Below are positions 19,758 through 29,541 of a stretch of 64,000 nucleotides of DNA, piece after piece. Source of the DNA: Phycisphaerales bacterium. Lineage in GTDB: Bacteria; Planctomycetota; Phycisphaerae; Sedimentisphaerales; Anaerobacaceae. How positions within the stretch are numbered: position 1 is the first letter of the stretch; each line of letters opens with the position of its first letter. The position numbers were made by a program, and so were the translations under genes. Under the pieces are notes generated by a model that saw only the letters and a program-made list of their open reading frames with translations, ran no database searches and was not told the DNA's origin. The stretch is from contig PMZJ01000026.1 of the NCBI GenBank assembly GCA_003170415.1, positions 1 to 64,000 on the forward strand, in the 5' to 3' direction.

Positions 19758-22757
19758 ATGAGCGTAAAATTGCCAGCATCATTTGCCCGATGTCCCCGGA
19801 TAGTATTATTTCGCTTGGGTATCTACGCCTGTTTCTTTTTTTCCGGGGCCACGTCGCTTTTGTTCGAGGTCCTCTGGAGCCGTCAGTTCGTAACCGTTTT
19901 TGGCAACAGCTCTTACGCCATTAGTATTGTGCTTTGTGCGTATATGGCTGGCATTGGCCTGGGCGGGCTTCTCGGTGGTCGATTGGCGGACAGTGTTACT
20001 CGTCGAACGCTCGCTTTTGCCCTTGTTCAGGTGGCTGTCGCACTCTGTGCCCTGGCAATTCCGCCTATGCTTGACTGGATGAGGTTCCTTGTCCCTACAC
20101 TCCCCGCTTTGTCGCCACACTCTCTTTTGGTCAGCACGCTGGCCCGCTTCGTCTTGTCTTTCGCTATTCTCGTGGTGCCCTGTTTTCTGATGGGTACGAC
20201 GCTGCCTCTTCTGGTTCGGGTGGTTACCGATTCCGACAGAACCATCGGCTCTCGTATCGGCCTGCTGTATTGTGTCAACACCCTCGGCGCCGCCCTCGGC
20301 TGTCTGGCAGGTGGGTTTTGGATGATAGGAACGTTCGGTCTGCGAGGGACAAACCAACTGGCCGTCGGCGTCAATTTTGTAATCGCCATTCTGGCCTTGG
20401 CCCTGTCCCGGCGTGCCGATACAGCGCTCTCGGCAATCCCCACTACGCTCCCGACTCCTCATACCGAAAGGATTGACCACAATGAAGAGCCGGAGGTGTC
20501 CGCTCGGTTATTGTTGGCCTTGGCGTTTCTCAATGGCTTTGCCGGCCTGGCGTGCGAGGTTCTCTGGATACGATATATGTCTTTTATAGTCAGTTCGACT
20601 TATGTCTTCCCCACTATCCTCTGTGTTTATCTCCTCGGTGCCGGCCTGGGCGGGTTGATATACGGCTTGCTGGCAGGGCGAATTCGACGACCGGCGCTGA
20701 CGCTTGGCGTTGTAGAAATGTTGTTAGTGCTTTCGGTTCCTGCCACTTTTATAACCAGCGTGTTTCTTTTCGCCAGCGGACCGCCTCCGCCGCTCGACCA
20801 GAAAGGTATGGCCCTGCTCATTGTCTTTCTCCCCACTGTTTTGATGGGTATGGCGTTCCCTCTTTTGTGTGCCGTGTATGGACGACACGTCCAGACCCTC
20901 GGTCGCCGGACCGGATTGCTCTACGCGGTCAATACGGCCGGGACGGTCTTGGGGGCGCTTTTGCCGATATTCGTTTTTATTCCGTTCCTCGGCATCCAGA
21001 TGAGTTTATGGCTCATATCAGCGGTATATGGCGTTATGGGGCTTGCACTATTGGCCTTCGCCAATGCGAAGAACCGTATGGCTATGGGTACTGTCTTGGT
21101 GCCGGCAACCATTACTTATGCCGTCGTTCTATTCCTGTTGTTTGGAATGGTCCCTGCTGACCTTTGTCAGCGGGTGTTCCTTGCCACGGATTTCGGCCTG
21201 GCAAAACACACTGACATCCTCTTCTACTGCGAAGGCCGAACCGGCACCGCCATCGTAACTCGTAACCGCATCAACAATTGCAGGACGGTTTACATCAATG
21301 GCGTTTCCGAAGTCCCCATCCTCTATCCGCATCTGCTCTGCTTCAAGATGATTGGCGACCTCGCCCCAATGCTCCACCCCAAACCAGATGATGTTCTTAT
21401 GATATGTTTCGGCGGCGGAGTCGCCGCTGGCGCAACCTCGGTTTTGCCCGAAGTAAAATCCCTCACAATAGTGGACCTCGAAAAAAGCGTCGTTAATGCC
21501 GCCGCCCTTCTCTCACAGGAAAATAACGGTCTCCTCCAAAACCCAAAGGCAAAAGTCGTCATAGACGACGGCCGAAACTTCATTATGACCTCCCCAAGAA
21601 AGTGGCCCGTCATTGTCTCCGACTCCACACACCCAAAATCCGGCGACAGTTGGGTCCTCTATACTCAGGAATTTTACCAGCAGGTGCGGGACCACCTAAC
21701 CGACAATGGCGTCTTTGTCGAGTGGGTCCCCATTCACGGCCTGCGCGTTGCCGAATTCAAAATCATCACACGAACCTTCCAGTCCGTCTTCCCTCACACC
21801 AGCATGTGGGTTGTTCACGGCGTTGACGAGCAGGCGCGCTTCGTCTCTTATGTGCTGCTTGCTGCTACGCCGGAACCCCTTCAAATCGACGTGGCTAAAT
21901 TACAGGGCCGCCTAAACGCCGAACCCGTCCGCCGTGACCTCCAGCCCTACGGCCTGCATACCCCCGCCGGCTTTCTCGATTCCTTCCTTTGCGCAGAGGA
22001 AACACTGCGGCGATGGACAGGTGATGGTCCGGTCAATACCGACGACCTCCCCTTTACGCAGTATATGACGCGGTACTCCCAGGGTCCCGCCTTTCGTAAT
22101 GCCGACTTTATCGAGCCGATGGAGGACATCTGGCCCTGCCTGACCAACACCGGCTCCGAAGAAGACGCAAAACAATTGCACGAAGCCCTTAAGCTTCGTG
22201 CCGAGGCCAATCGCTTTGCGTTGACAGGCCGACTCGACAAGGCCTATGTCGTCCTCCCGGACGATGTTCGTTACCAGCAAATGCGGCGACTTTATGAACA
22301 GGGGCCACGTTACGTCCAGGCCCTCGTGGACATATACCGCGACAATCCAAAAGTCCTCGAATTGCTTGCACTTCTTCGCCTCTCCGGCCCCGGCGGTCTG
22401 CAGGCCACCGCGCCTATTTATCAGCGGATATTGAAGCTTGACCCCAAAAACGTCAATGCTCTCAACTCGCTTGGCGCTATTTGCATAAACGCCAATCTTC
22501 TCCCGCAGGCGGAAAACTACCTCACACTCGCCGTCCAGTTGGCGCCGGATTCCGTTACCGCTCGCTATAACCTCGGCCTCGTCTTTTATCGCACAGGCCG
22601 ACCGCAACTGGCTGTCCCTCATTTGCGATATTGTCTTGATAAAGACCCCAATGACCAGACCTCGCGTGGTATCCTCGCCAATATCGAACAAGCAGGAAAA
22701 ACTCTTCCCCAAAATGATATTCATCAGGATGTTTCCCCCAGCCGACCCAGGAATTGA
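19758..22757 (+). CDS. Membrane spermidine synthase-like protein with C-terminal TPR repeats
   Basis: Multi-TM N-terminus (SGATSLLFEVLWSRQFVTVFGNSSYAISIVLCAYMAGIGLGG), methyltransferase-like VLMICFGGGVAAGATSVLP...VVIDDGRNFI, TPR at C-terminus. Confidence 0.85.
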   Translation: MSVKLPASFARCPRIVLFRLGIYACFFFSGATSLLFEVLWSRQFVTVFGNSSYAISIVLCAYMAGIGLGGLLGGRLADSVTRRTLAFALVQVAVALCALAIPPMLDWMRFLVPTLPALSPHSLLVSTLARFVLSFAILVVPCFLMGTTLPLLVRVVTDSDRTIGSRIGLLYCVNTLGAALGCLAGGFWMIGTFGLRGTNQLAVGVNFVIAILALALSRRADTALSAIPTTLPTPHTERIDHNEEPEVSARLLLALAFLNGFAGLACEVLWIRYMSFIVSSTYVFPTILCVYLLGAGLGGLIYGLLAGRIRRPALTLGVVEMLLVLSVPATFITSVFLFASGPPPPLDQKGMALLIVFLPTVLMGMAFPLLCAVYGRHVQTLGRRTGLLYAVNTAGTVLGALLPIFVFIPFLGIQMSLWLISAVYGVMGLALLAFANAKNRMAMGTVLVPATITYAVVLFLLFGMVPADLCQRVFLATDFGLAKHTDILFYCEGRTGTAIVTRNRINNCRTVYINGVSEVPILYPHLLCFKMIGDLAPMLHPKPDDVLMICFGGGVAAGATSVLPEVKSLTIVDLEKSVVNAAALLSQENNGLLQNPKAKVVIDDGRNFIMTSPRKWPVIVSDSTHPKSGDSWVLYTQEFYQQVRDHLTDNGVFVEWVPIHGLRVAEFKIITRTFQSVFPHTSMWVVHGVDEQARFVSYVLLAATPEPLQIDVAKLQGRLNAEPVRRDLQPYGLHTPAGFLDSFLCAEETLRRWTGDGPVNTDDLPFTQYMTRYSQGPAFRNADFIEPMEDIWPCLTNTGSEEDAKQLHEALKLRAEANRFALTGRLDKAYVVLPDDVRYQQMRRLYEQGPRYVQALVDIYRDNPKVLELLALLRLSGPGGLQATAPIYQRILKLDPKNVNALNSLGAICINANLLPQAENYLTLAVQLAPDSVTARYNLGLVFYRTGRPQLAVPHLRYCLDKDPNDQTSRGILANIEQAGKTLPQNDIHQDVSPSRPRN

Positions 22758-22858
22758 TTTTTCGCGGGAACATTTGCCGGGAACCATTCGCCCCCCACGC
22801 TTTGCCCCCTCAGTTTGCTTGCCCCTGTCAAAACGGGTAATTGCGTGTTAAAAAGGTA

Positions 22859-22886
22859 TTGCAAAAACGGCGGCGATGACTATAAT
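22859..22886 (+). promoter_or_regulatory. Sigma-70-like promoter
   Basis: TTGCAA, 16-nt spacer, TATAAT. Confidence 0.5.
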
Positions 22887-22951
22887 GCTGCTTTCTTTGG
22901 CAAACCGAGTTCATAGTCCGAGCGGTGGCGGTTTTTTTCAGGAGAAGCTTA

Positions 22952-24280
22952 ATGGAAGCAATAGCACAGGCGCAGAGCGGAATAGATTTGTTCGGCGAAG
23001 AGCTGCTGAGCATAGAGCAGATAAAAAGGTTGTCGGAACGGGTACATTCGAGCGAGGCGAGCCGATTAGCTTTTGCGGAGCAGGTTGAGCAGAATTTGAG
23101 CAAGACCGGCGGCAAGGGCTGTCTCGCCGCGGGTATAGGGCTGTTTATCCTGGGCAGAGACGCTGAGGCGGTCGAGAAACTGCAGAAGGGAAGCGACTGC
23201 AAAGAGAAGTTTATGTGCCTGGCGTTTGCGCTTCGTCGGCTTGGCAAATACGACGAGGCGATAGAGAACCTTAACGCCGGTGCAAAACAGGGAGCGGATT
23301 CACTGGCTATTTCGCTGGAGAAAGCGGCCACGCATCGCATAGCCGGCAAGTTCGAGTCGGCGGAAAAAGAGATGAAGGGCTGCGGTAATTTCAAGAACGT
23401 AAGCGCGGAATTCCATTATCAGCTTGGCCGATTGCGTGAGGCGCAGGGGCTGTATGAGGATGCGGTAGAAAACTACAAGGCGGCCTTGGAGCTTTCGCCG
23501 AGACATCAGGAGGCGATGTTTCATCTGGCGTATCGATGCGACCTTTCGGGTGATGAGGATGCGGCGATTGATTATTACAAGGCGATTGCCTCGTCGTCGC
23601 CGGGGTACACAAGCGCGTTGCTGAATCTGGCGGTGATTTACGAGGACAAGGGCGATTACGACAAGGCGGCGCGTTGCGTTGATAAGGTTTTGGCGTGTCA
23701 TCCGAATCATAAGCGGGCGATTTTGTTCCGGAAGGACATCGAAAGCTCCAAGACGATGGTTTATGACGAGGAAACGGAGAAGAAGAAGACCCGCAAGATG
23801 CAGATTATCGAGACGCCGTTATCGGATTTTGAGCTTTCGGTGCGAAGCAGGAATTGTCTCAAGAAGATGAATCTGAATACGCTTGGGGACCTTTTAAGAA
23901 CCACGGAGGCGGAGTTGCTTGCGTTTAAGAATTTCGGCGAGACGAGCTTGCGGGAGATAAAGGCGATTCTGGATTCGAAGAATTTACAGCTTGGGATGAT
24001 GCCTGAGGACAGGCAGTTCGGGTCAGTCGAGCCGGCACAGACCAGTGTTGTCGATGAGCCGATCGCGGACCAGGGGTTGTCAAACAAACCGATAGTGGAT
24101 TTGCAGTGGTCGGTGAGGGCGAAAAAGGCGCTGCTGAAGCTCAACCTTCGCACGGTCGGAGAGTTGACGCGGATTACGGAAGCGGAACTGCTGGGCTGCA
24201 AGAATTTTGGCGTAACGAGCTTGAACGAAGTGAAAAGGGTCCTGGCGAATCTCGGTTTGTCGCTGCGGACGTTGGAGTAA
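22952..24280 (+). CDS. TPR protein with two tandem RNA polymerase alpha-subunit C-terminal-like domains
   Basis: TPR repeats then LSDFELSVRSRNCLKKMNLNTLGDLLRTTEAELLAFKNFGETSLREIKAILDSKNLQLGM and VDLQWSVRAKKALLKLNLRTVGELTRITEAELLGCKNFGVTSLNEVKRVLANLGLSL, both like E. coli RpoA CTD. Confidence 0.88.
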   Translation: MEAIAQAQSGIDLFGEELLSIEQIKRLSERVHSSEASRLAFAEQVEQNLSKTGGKGCLAAGIGLFILGRDAEAVEKLQKGSDCKEKFMCLAFALRRLGKYDEAIENLNAGAKQGADSLAISLEKAATHRIAGKFESAEKEMKGCGNFKNVSAEFHYQLGRLREAQGLYEDAVENYKAALELSPRHQEAMFHLAYRCDLSGDEDAAIDYYKAIASSSPGYTSALLNLAVIYEDKGDYDKAARCVDKVLACHPNHKRAILFRKDIESSKTMVYDEETEKKKTRKMQIIETPLSDFELSVRSRNCLKKMNLNTLGDLLRTTEAELLAFKNFGETSLREIKAILDSKNLQLGMMPEDRQFGSVEPAQTSVVDEPIADQGLSNKPIVDLQWSVRAKKALLKLNLRTVGELTRITEAELLGCKNFGVTSLNEVKRVLANLGLSLRTLE

Positions 24281-24359
24281 TAATCGCGCAAAAGCGGGGG
24301 GCCGAGGCGTTGCGCAGACGGGAGCGGGATTAGCGTTGCGGGGCGGCGGTCTGAAAAGT

Positions 24360-25670
24360 ATGTGGTTTCGGCAATTCGGGTGGCGCAGAGATTTCGGGAT
24401 ACAAAGGACGGTCAGCAACTGTCTGCTGGCGGGAATGCTGCTGGCCGGGGCTGTGGCGTTTTTCAGTTGCCGCGAACAAATGGTCGTGCGAAGTACTCCG
24501 CAAATGAGCGCTGAACAGCGTTTTATGGTACGAGTGTTGCTGGCGGATGATGCGAATCACTGCACGGTTAAGATGCGAGGGGGCTTTAGCTTATTTAACA
24601 GCGACGGGAGCGTTCTGATTCCAGATACGATATTTGCCAATAGCGGGCAGGCGATGGATGTGGGAATTGCGGGCGGGGAGTTTACAATCGGCGGCAGGAG
24701 ATTTGCGACCCGCGAGATTACAATTTTACCCGATGAGCCGTTTACATTTGTGATGGACGGCAACGAGTTTCGCGGCAAACTGCTGCTGAAAGCCAACGTT
24801 GACGGGCTGACGTTCGACGCGATAAACATTGTGCCTGTTGAGCCGTATTTGGCGGGGGTTGTCGGGGCGGAGATGCCCGACCGCTGGGAGGCGGAGGCAT
24901 TGAAGGCGCAGGCAATAGCTGCGAGGACTTATTGCCTTTATAACAAAAAGAAATTCGGCTATATGCGCGACTGGGACGTGGCAAGAACACAGGCAAGCCA
25001 GGTCTATATGGGATTGAGGGGTGAATCAGCGAGCGTATGGAGGGCGGTCAACGATACGGCGGGAGAGATACTGGTCTGTGAGCAGGCAGGCCTGCCCGGC
25101 GTGGGAGCGTCTGGAGAGGAGATTTTCCCGGCGTATTACAGTTCAAGCTGCGGGGGGCATACCGAGGACGCTAAAAACGTATTCGGGGATTCGTTTGGGC
25201 CGCTTTGCGGGGTGGATTGCCCGTATTGCAGGGGAGTGGCAAGGCCGGATATATTTTTCTGGCCGATGGTTCAGTTTGACAAAAGGACGGTTGCGATTGC
25301 CTTGCAGAAAAAGTATCCGCAACTAAAAGGGCTTGGTGATATCGCGAATATATCGGCGGTCAAACAGAGTGACTACCCGGATTTCTCTCGCATAACAATG
25401 GTGAAACTTACCGGCACAAACGGCAGGAGCGAATTTTTGAGAGCGGAAGACCTCCGGCTAACGATTGACCCTGCTGGCAACAGGATTCGCAGCGTCGCCT
25501 GCAAAATTGCCATTATAGAAAACAAGATTGCGTTTCTGGCGGGCAGGGGTTTTGGGCATGGCGTTGGGATGTGCCAGTGCGGGGCACAGGGTATGGCAAT
25601 GCAGGGCAAGACCGCCGGCGAGATTCTCTCCTATTATTATCCCGGCTCAAAAATAGTGAGAGCTTATTAA
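24360..25670 (+). CDS. SpoIID/LytB domain protein
   Basis: YLAGVVGAEMPDRWEAEALKAQAIAARTYCLYN; YYSSSCGGHTEDAKNVFG; GFGHGVGMCQCGAQGMAMQGKTAGEILSYYYPG. Confidence 0.93.
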   Translation: MWFRQFGWRRDFGIQRTVSNCLLAGMLLAGAVAFFSCREQMVVRSTPQMSAEQRFMVRVLLADDANHCTVKMRGGFSLFNSDGSVLIPDTIFANSGQAMDVGIAGGEFTIGGRRFATREITILPDEPFTFVMDGNEFRGKLLLKANVDGLTFDAINIVPVEPYLAGVVGAEMPDRWEAEALKAQAIAARTYCLYNKKKFGYMRDWDVARTQASQVYMGLRGESASVWRAVNDTAGEILVCEQAGLPGVGASGEEIFPAYYSSSCGGHTEDAKNVFGDSFGPLCGVDCPYCRGVARPDIFFWPMVQFDKRTVAIALQKKYPQLKGLGDIANISAVKQSDYPDFSRITMVKLTGTNGRSEFLRAEDLRLTIDPAGNRIRSVACKIAIIENKIAFLAGRGFGHGVGMCQCGAQGMAMQGKTAGEILSYYYPGSKIVRAY

Positions 25671-26801
25671 ATGAATGGCTTTGAGATAAGGTGCCGGGAC
25701 AAAAATAGCGCAGCGAGGCGCGGCATTTTGAAGACGGTGCACGGGGAGGTTGCGACGCCGGCGTTTATGCCGGTGGGGACAGCGGGGACGGTCAAAGGGA
25801 TTACGCCTGCTCAATTGCGGGAAGTTGGTGCGGAAATAATTCTCGCAAACACGTATCATCTTATGCTGCGGCCCGGCGTTGACGTGATAGAAGGTATCGG
25901 CGGGCTGCACAAATTTATGGGCTGGGATGGGCCCATATTGACCGACAGCGGGGGTTATCAGGTATTTTCGCTTAGCTCGCTGACAAAGATTGACGACGAT
26001 GGCGTCGAATTTGCCAGCCACATTGATGGGGCGAAGGCGTATTTAGACGCGGAGGGTGCGACTAAGATTCAGAACCGGCTGGGCTGCGATATCGCGATGT
26101 GTTTTGACCAGTGCCCGGCGTTTGGTTGTGAGCAGGCGGAATTAGAACGGGCCGTCAACAGGACAATCCGCTGGGCGAAACGATGCAAAGATGCGCACAG
26201 TAACTCCAAGCAGATGCTTTTCGGGATAGTGCAGGGCGGGATAGATTTGGTGATGAGGGAGCGTTGCTCGGCGGACTTGATAAAGATGGATTTCGACGGC
26301 TACGCAATGGGCGGGCTTGCCATCGGCGAGGGACATGAAAATATGATAAGGACGGTTCGCCATACCGCGTCGTTTTTGCCTGAAGATAAGCCGAGGTATT
26401 TGATGGGCGTTGGGATGCCCGCGGATATTATCGCGGCGGTGATGGCGGGTGTGGATATGTTCGACTGCGTGCTGCCGACCCGCAATGGGCGAAACGCATA
26501 CGCGTTTACAATGAATGGGCCGCTGAGGATGAGGAATAACGAGCATATAACCGATGCCGGGCCGATTGAGCCGGACTGCGATTGTTACGCCTGCGGGCAA
26601 TTTTCGAGGGCGGCAATCCGTCACTTCTTTAACGCAGGCGAGATGATGGGACCGATTCTGACGACGATTCACAACCTGAGGTTTTATCAGCGGCTGATGA
26701 GCGAGATACGTCGGCGGATCGAAAAGGACGAGATGACGCAGTGGGGTAATGAGCAGCTTGGCAGGATGTCGGCGTGGAACGGCCCGGCGGAGGAAGGGTA
26801 A
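25671..26801 (+). CDS. tgt: Queuine tRNA-ribosyltransferase
   Basis: MPVGTAGTVKGITPAQL, LTDSGGYQVFSL, GGLAIGEGHENM, DMFDCVLPTRNGRNAYAFT. Confidence 0.96.
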   Translation: MNGFEIRCRDKNSAARRGILKTVHGEVATPAFMPVGTAGTVKGITPAQLREVGAEIILANTYHLMLRPGVDVIEGIGGLHKFMGWDGPILTDSGGYQVFSLSSLTKIDDDGVEFASHIDGAKAYLDAEGATKIQNRLGCDIAMCFDQCPAFGCEQAELERAVNRTIRWAKRCKDAHSNSKQMLFGIVQGGIDLVMRERCSADLIKMDFDGYAMGGLAIGEGHENMIRTVRHTASFLPEDKPRYLMGVGMPADIIAAVMAGVDMFDCVLPTRNGRNAYAFTMNGPLRMRNNEHITDAGPIEPDCDCYACGQFSRAAIRHFFNAGEMMGPILTTIHNLRFYQRLMSEIRRRIEKDEMTQWGNEQLGRMSAWNGPAEEG

Positions 26802-26907
26802 TCTGGAATTTTTGCTAAATTAAAACTTTGCACAGGCCAAAGCGTATGTTAGGTTTGTACAAAACAGGTAAAGATAACAACGACTATTTTAGAAACATAG
26901 GGGCAAG

Positions 26908-29361
26908 ATGGGCAGCAGTTTGAAAGATTTTATTTATCCGCCGGAGACGTGGCCGGATGAGATATTGGCGCTGGAGCCGCCGAGGAAACGTTCTACATCA
27001 GGCGGGCAGGGTGGCTCTCAGGAAAATAACCAGGTGAACAATAATAAGTTCGAGCTGCCTGACGAGCTTGGGATCCTTGCGATTAGAAACGCGGTTGTTT
27101 TCCCGGGGACGGTTGCTCCGCTGGCGGTTGGCAGGGAGAAGAGCAAGGCGCTGTTGAAGGACGTTGTTCCAAATGAGACGGTGATAGGAATTTTGACGCA
27201 GCGCAAGCCGGATACGGATAAGCCGGACTTCGCGGACCTTTATGAGGTTGGCACGGCGGCGATGGTGCTGAAAGTTATAAAGGCACCGCAGGGCTCGATA
27301 AGCATTTTCGTTCACGGCATAGCCCGGTTCGAGGTGACGGGGGTGGTGGCTACCGAGCCGTATTTGAAGGCAAAGGTTCGGCTGCTGGATACGTCGGCGA
27401 GGATTACCAAGCGGCTGCGTGCGCTGATGGTGAACGTCCGGCAGACGGCGAACAAGGTAATTTCGCTGAGTCCCAACGTGCCGGAAGAAGTGTCGGCATT
27501 GCTCGAGGAGATAGAAGAACCGACGGCGCTGTCGGATTATCTGGCGGCGAATATCAGCTTGAAAACCGAGGAGAGGCAAAAACTCCTGGAGGAGCTTGAC
27601 CCCGCCAGGCGATTAGAGCGGATTTCAGTTGAGCTTGCCAATCAGCTTGACGTTCTTGAGTTGAGCCACAAGATTCAGGGGCGCGTCCGCGACTCTGTGG
27701 AAAAGAGCCAGCGTGAGTATTTTCTGCAGGAGCAGTTGAAGGCGATTCAGACGGAGCTTGGCAAGGAGGACACCAGGGCCGAGGAGTTGAAGCAGCTCAG
27801 CGATAATATCAAGAAGGCGAAGATGCCCGAGCGAGTTGAGGCGGAGGCGATGCGTGAGCTTGACCGGCTGAGCAAGATGATGTCCGCCTCGCCGGAGTAC
27901 AGCGTGATAAGGACATATCTGGATTTTGTGTGCGAATTACCGTGGTCGGTGGGGACAAAAGACCGCATAGATATAAACCAGGCGCAGCGAATTCTCAACC
28001 GCGACCACTATGATCTTAAAAAGGTAAAAAAACGCATCCTGGAATTTTTGGCGGTGCGAAAACTTAATCCCACGGGCAAAAGCCCGATACTTTGCTTTGT
28101 TGGCCCGCCGGGCGTGGGCAAGACCTCGCTGGGTAAATCCATCGCGGCGGCGCTGGGCAGGAAATTTATTCGGATATCGCTTGGTGGCATACGGGATGAG
28201 GCTGACATACGCGGGCACAGGCGAACGTATATTGGCGCCCTGCCTGGCAGAATTCTGCAGGAGCTGCGCAAGGCGAGTTCCAAAAATCCGGTATTTATGC
28301 TGGATGAGCTTGATAAAATCGGCGCGGATTTCAGGGGCGACCCCGCCAGCGCTCTTCTGGAGGTGCTCGACCCGGAGCAGAACGCTAATTTCACGGACCA
28401 TTATCTGGACCAGCCGTTCGATTTATCCACGGTGATGTTTATTGGCACAGCCAACTACACCGAGCCGATTCCGCCCGCGCTTCACGACAGGATGGAAATC
28501 ATCGAGTTGCCCGGCTATACCGAAACGGAGAAGCTGAACATAGCGAAGAAATATCTTGTTCCGCGGCAATTGAAAGAGCACGGGCTGAGTAAAAACCGGC
28601 TCAAAATCAAAAGTGATGCAATCGCCGCGATTATAAAGAGTTATACGCGAGAGGCGGGCGTGCGCAATCTTGAGAGAAATATCGCGGCGGTATGCAGGGC
28701 GGTGGCGACTGAGATTGCGAAAAATAAAAAGAGGAAGGCAACTATCGAGGCGGACAATTTAGCGAAGATACTTGGGCCGATACAATACGAATCGGAACTT
28801 GCGCTGCGTGCAGGGATACCTGGGGTGGCGACCGCGCTTGCGTTTACGCCTGTGGGTGGCGAGATACTATTCATCGAGTCAGCGTCGATGCCGGGCAAGG
28901 GCACATTGCAGCTTACCGGCCAGATAGGCGACGTGATGAAAGAAAGCGCGCAGACGGCGTTTTCAATTGTAAAGTCAAACGCCGGCAAACTCGGTATTGA
29001 GGCGGGCAAGTTCACCAAATTCGATTACCACATTCACGTTCCAGCAGGCGCGGTTCCAAAGGACGGGCCAAGCGCGGGCGTAGCGATGTTCAGTTCGCTT
29101 GTCAGTTTGCTTTTACATAAGCCGGTGAGGCCGGATGTGGCGATGACGGGCGAGATTACGCTGCGAGGCCTTGTGCTGCCGATAGGCGGATTGAAGGAGA
29201 AAATCCTGGCTGCCAAACAAGCCGGTATAAAAACCGTTATTTTGCCGGCTCGCAATAAAAAAGACCTGCCCGAAGTCCCAAAGGAAGCCAAAAAGGGCCT
29301 GAAATTCAAGTTCGTGAAAAACACCAGCGAAGTGCTGAAAATCGCTCTCGGCGGTGATTAG
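26908..29361 (+). CDS. lon: ATP-dependent protease La
   Basis: CFVGPPGVGKTSLGKSIAAALGRKFIRISLGGIRDEADIRGHRRTYIGALPGRI; proteolytic KDGPSAGVAMFSSLVS. Confidence 0.97.
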   Translation: MGSSLKDFIYPPETWPDEILALEPPRKRSTSGGQGGSQENNQVNNNKFELPDELGILAIRNAVVFPGTVAPLAVGREKSKALLKDVVPNETVIGILTQRKPDTDKPDFADLYEVGTAAMVLKVIKAPQGSISIFVHGIARFEVTGVVATEPYLKAKVRLLDTSARITKRLRALMVNVRQTANKVISLSPNVPEEVSALLEEIEEPTALSDYLAANISLKTEERQKLLEELDPARRLERISVELANQLDVLELSHKIQGRVRDSVEKSQREYFLQEQLKAIQTELGKEDTRAEELKQLSDNIKKAKMPERVEAEAMRELDRLSKMMSASPEYSVIRTYLDFVCELPWSVGTKDRIDINQAQRILNRDHYDLKKVKKRILEFLAVRKLNPTGKSPILCFVGPPGVGKTSLGKSIAAALGRKFIRISLGGIRDEADIRGHRRTYIGALPGRILQELRKASSKNPVFMLDELDKIGADFRGDPASALLEVLDPEQNANFTDHYLDQPFDLSTVMFIGTANYTEPIPPALHDRMEIIELPGYTETEKLNIAKKYLVPRQLKEHGLSKNRLKIKSDAIAAIIKSYTREAGVRNLERNIAAVCRAVATEIAKNKKRKATIEADNLAKILGPIQYESELALRAGIPGVATALAFTPVGGEILFIESASMPGKGTLQLTGQIGDVMKESAQTAFSIVKSNAGKLGIEAGKFTKFDYHIHVPAGAVPKDGPSAGVAMFSSLVSLLLHKPVRPDVAMTGEITLRGLVLPIGGLKEKILAAKQAGIKTVILPARNKKDLPEVPKEAKKGLKFKFVKNTSEVLKIALGGD

Positions 29362-29373
29362 GCCTCGTTGAAG

Positions 29374-29541
29374 CTAACCCCTTTTTTTGTCCGTTGGTTT
29401 CACTGCTGTCTGCTGGGGCGCAGGCGGTTTTTCGCTGTCCGCACGTCTTGTTTCGATTATTGCGGCGATTATCACGCCTATGATGGTGGCCAGCCCTACT
29501 ATTACCAGCAAAACTATTCCCGAGTGACTGCTTATACTCAT
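29374..29541 (-). CDS. 55-aa single-TM small protein, translationally coupled to folP
   Basis: Hand translation MSISSHSGIVLLVIVGLATIIGVIIAAIIETRRADSEKPPAPQQTAVKPTDKKRG; start codon overlaps folP stop (ATGA). Below the ORF-track length cut-off. Confidence 0.6.
   Translation of the reverse strand: MSISSHSGIVLLVIVGLATIIGVIIAAIIETRRADSEKPPAPQQTAVKPTDKKRG

Noticed and set aside
19806-20480. Long antisense ORFs within larger genes (e.g. 19806-20480 -, 21912-22787 -, 60756-61544 -, 39290-40051 +)
   Set aside because: They lie opposite well-supported CDSs, have arginine/proline-rich or repetitive shadow-frame compositions and no recognisable motifs.
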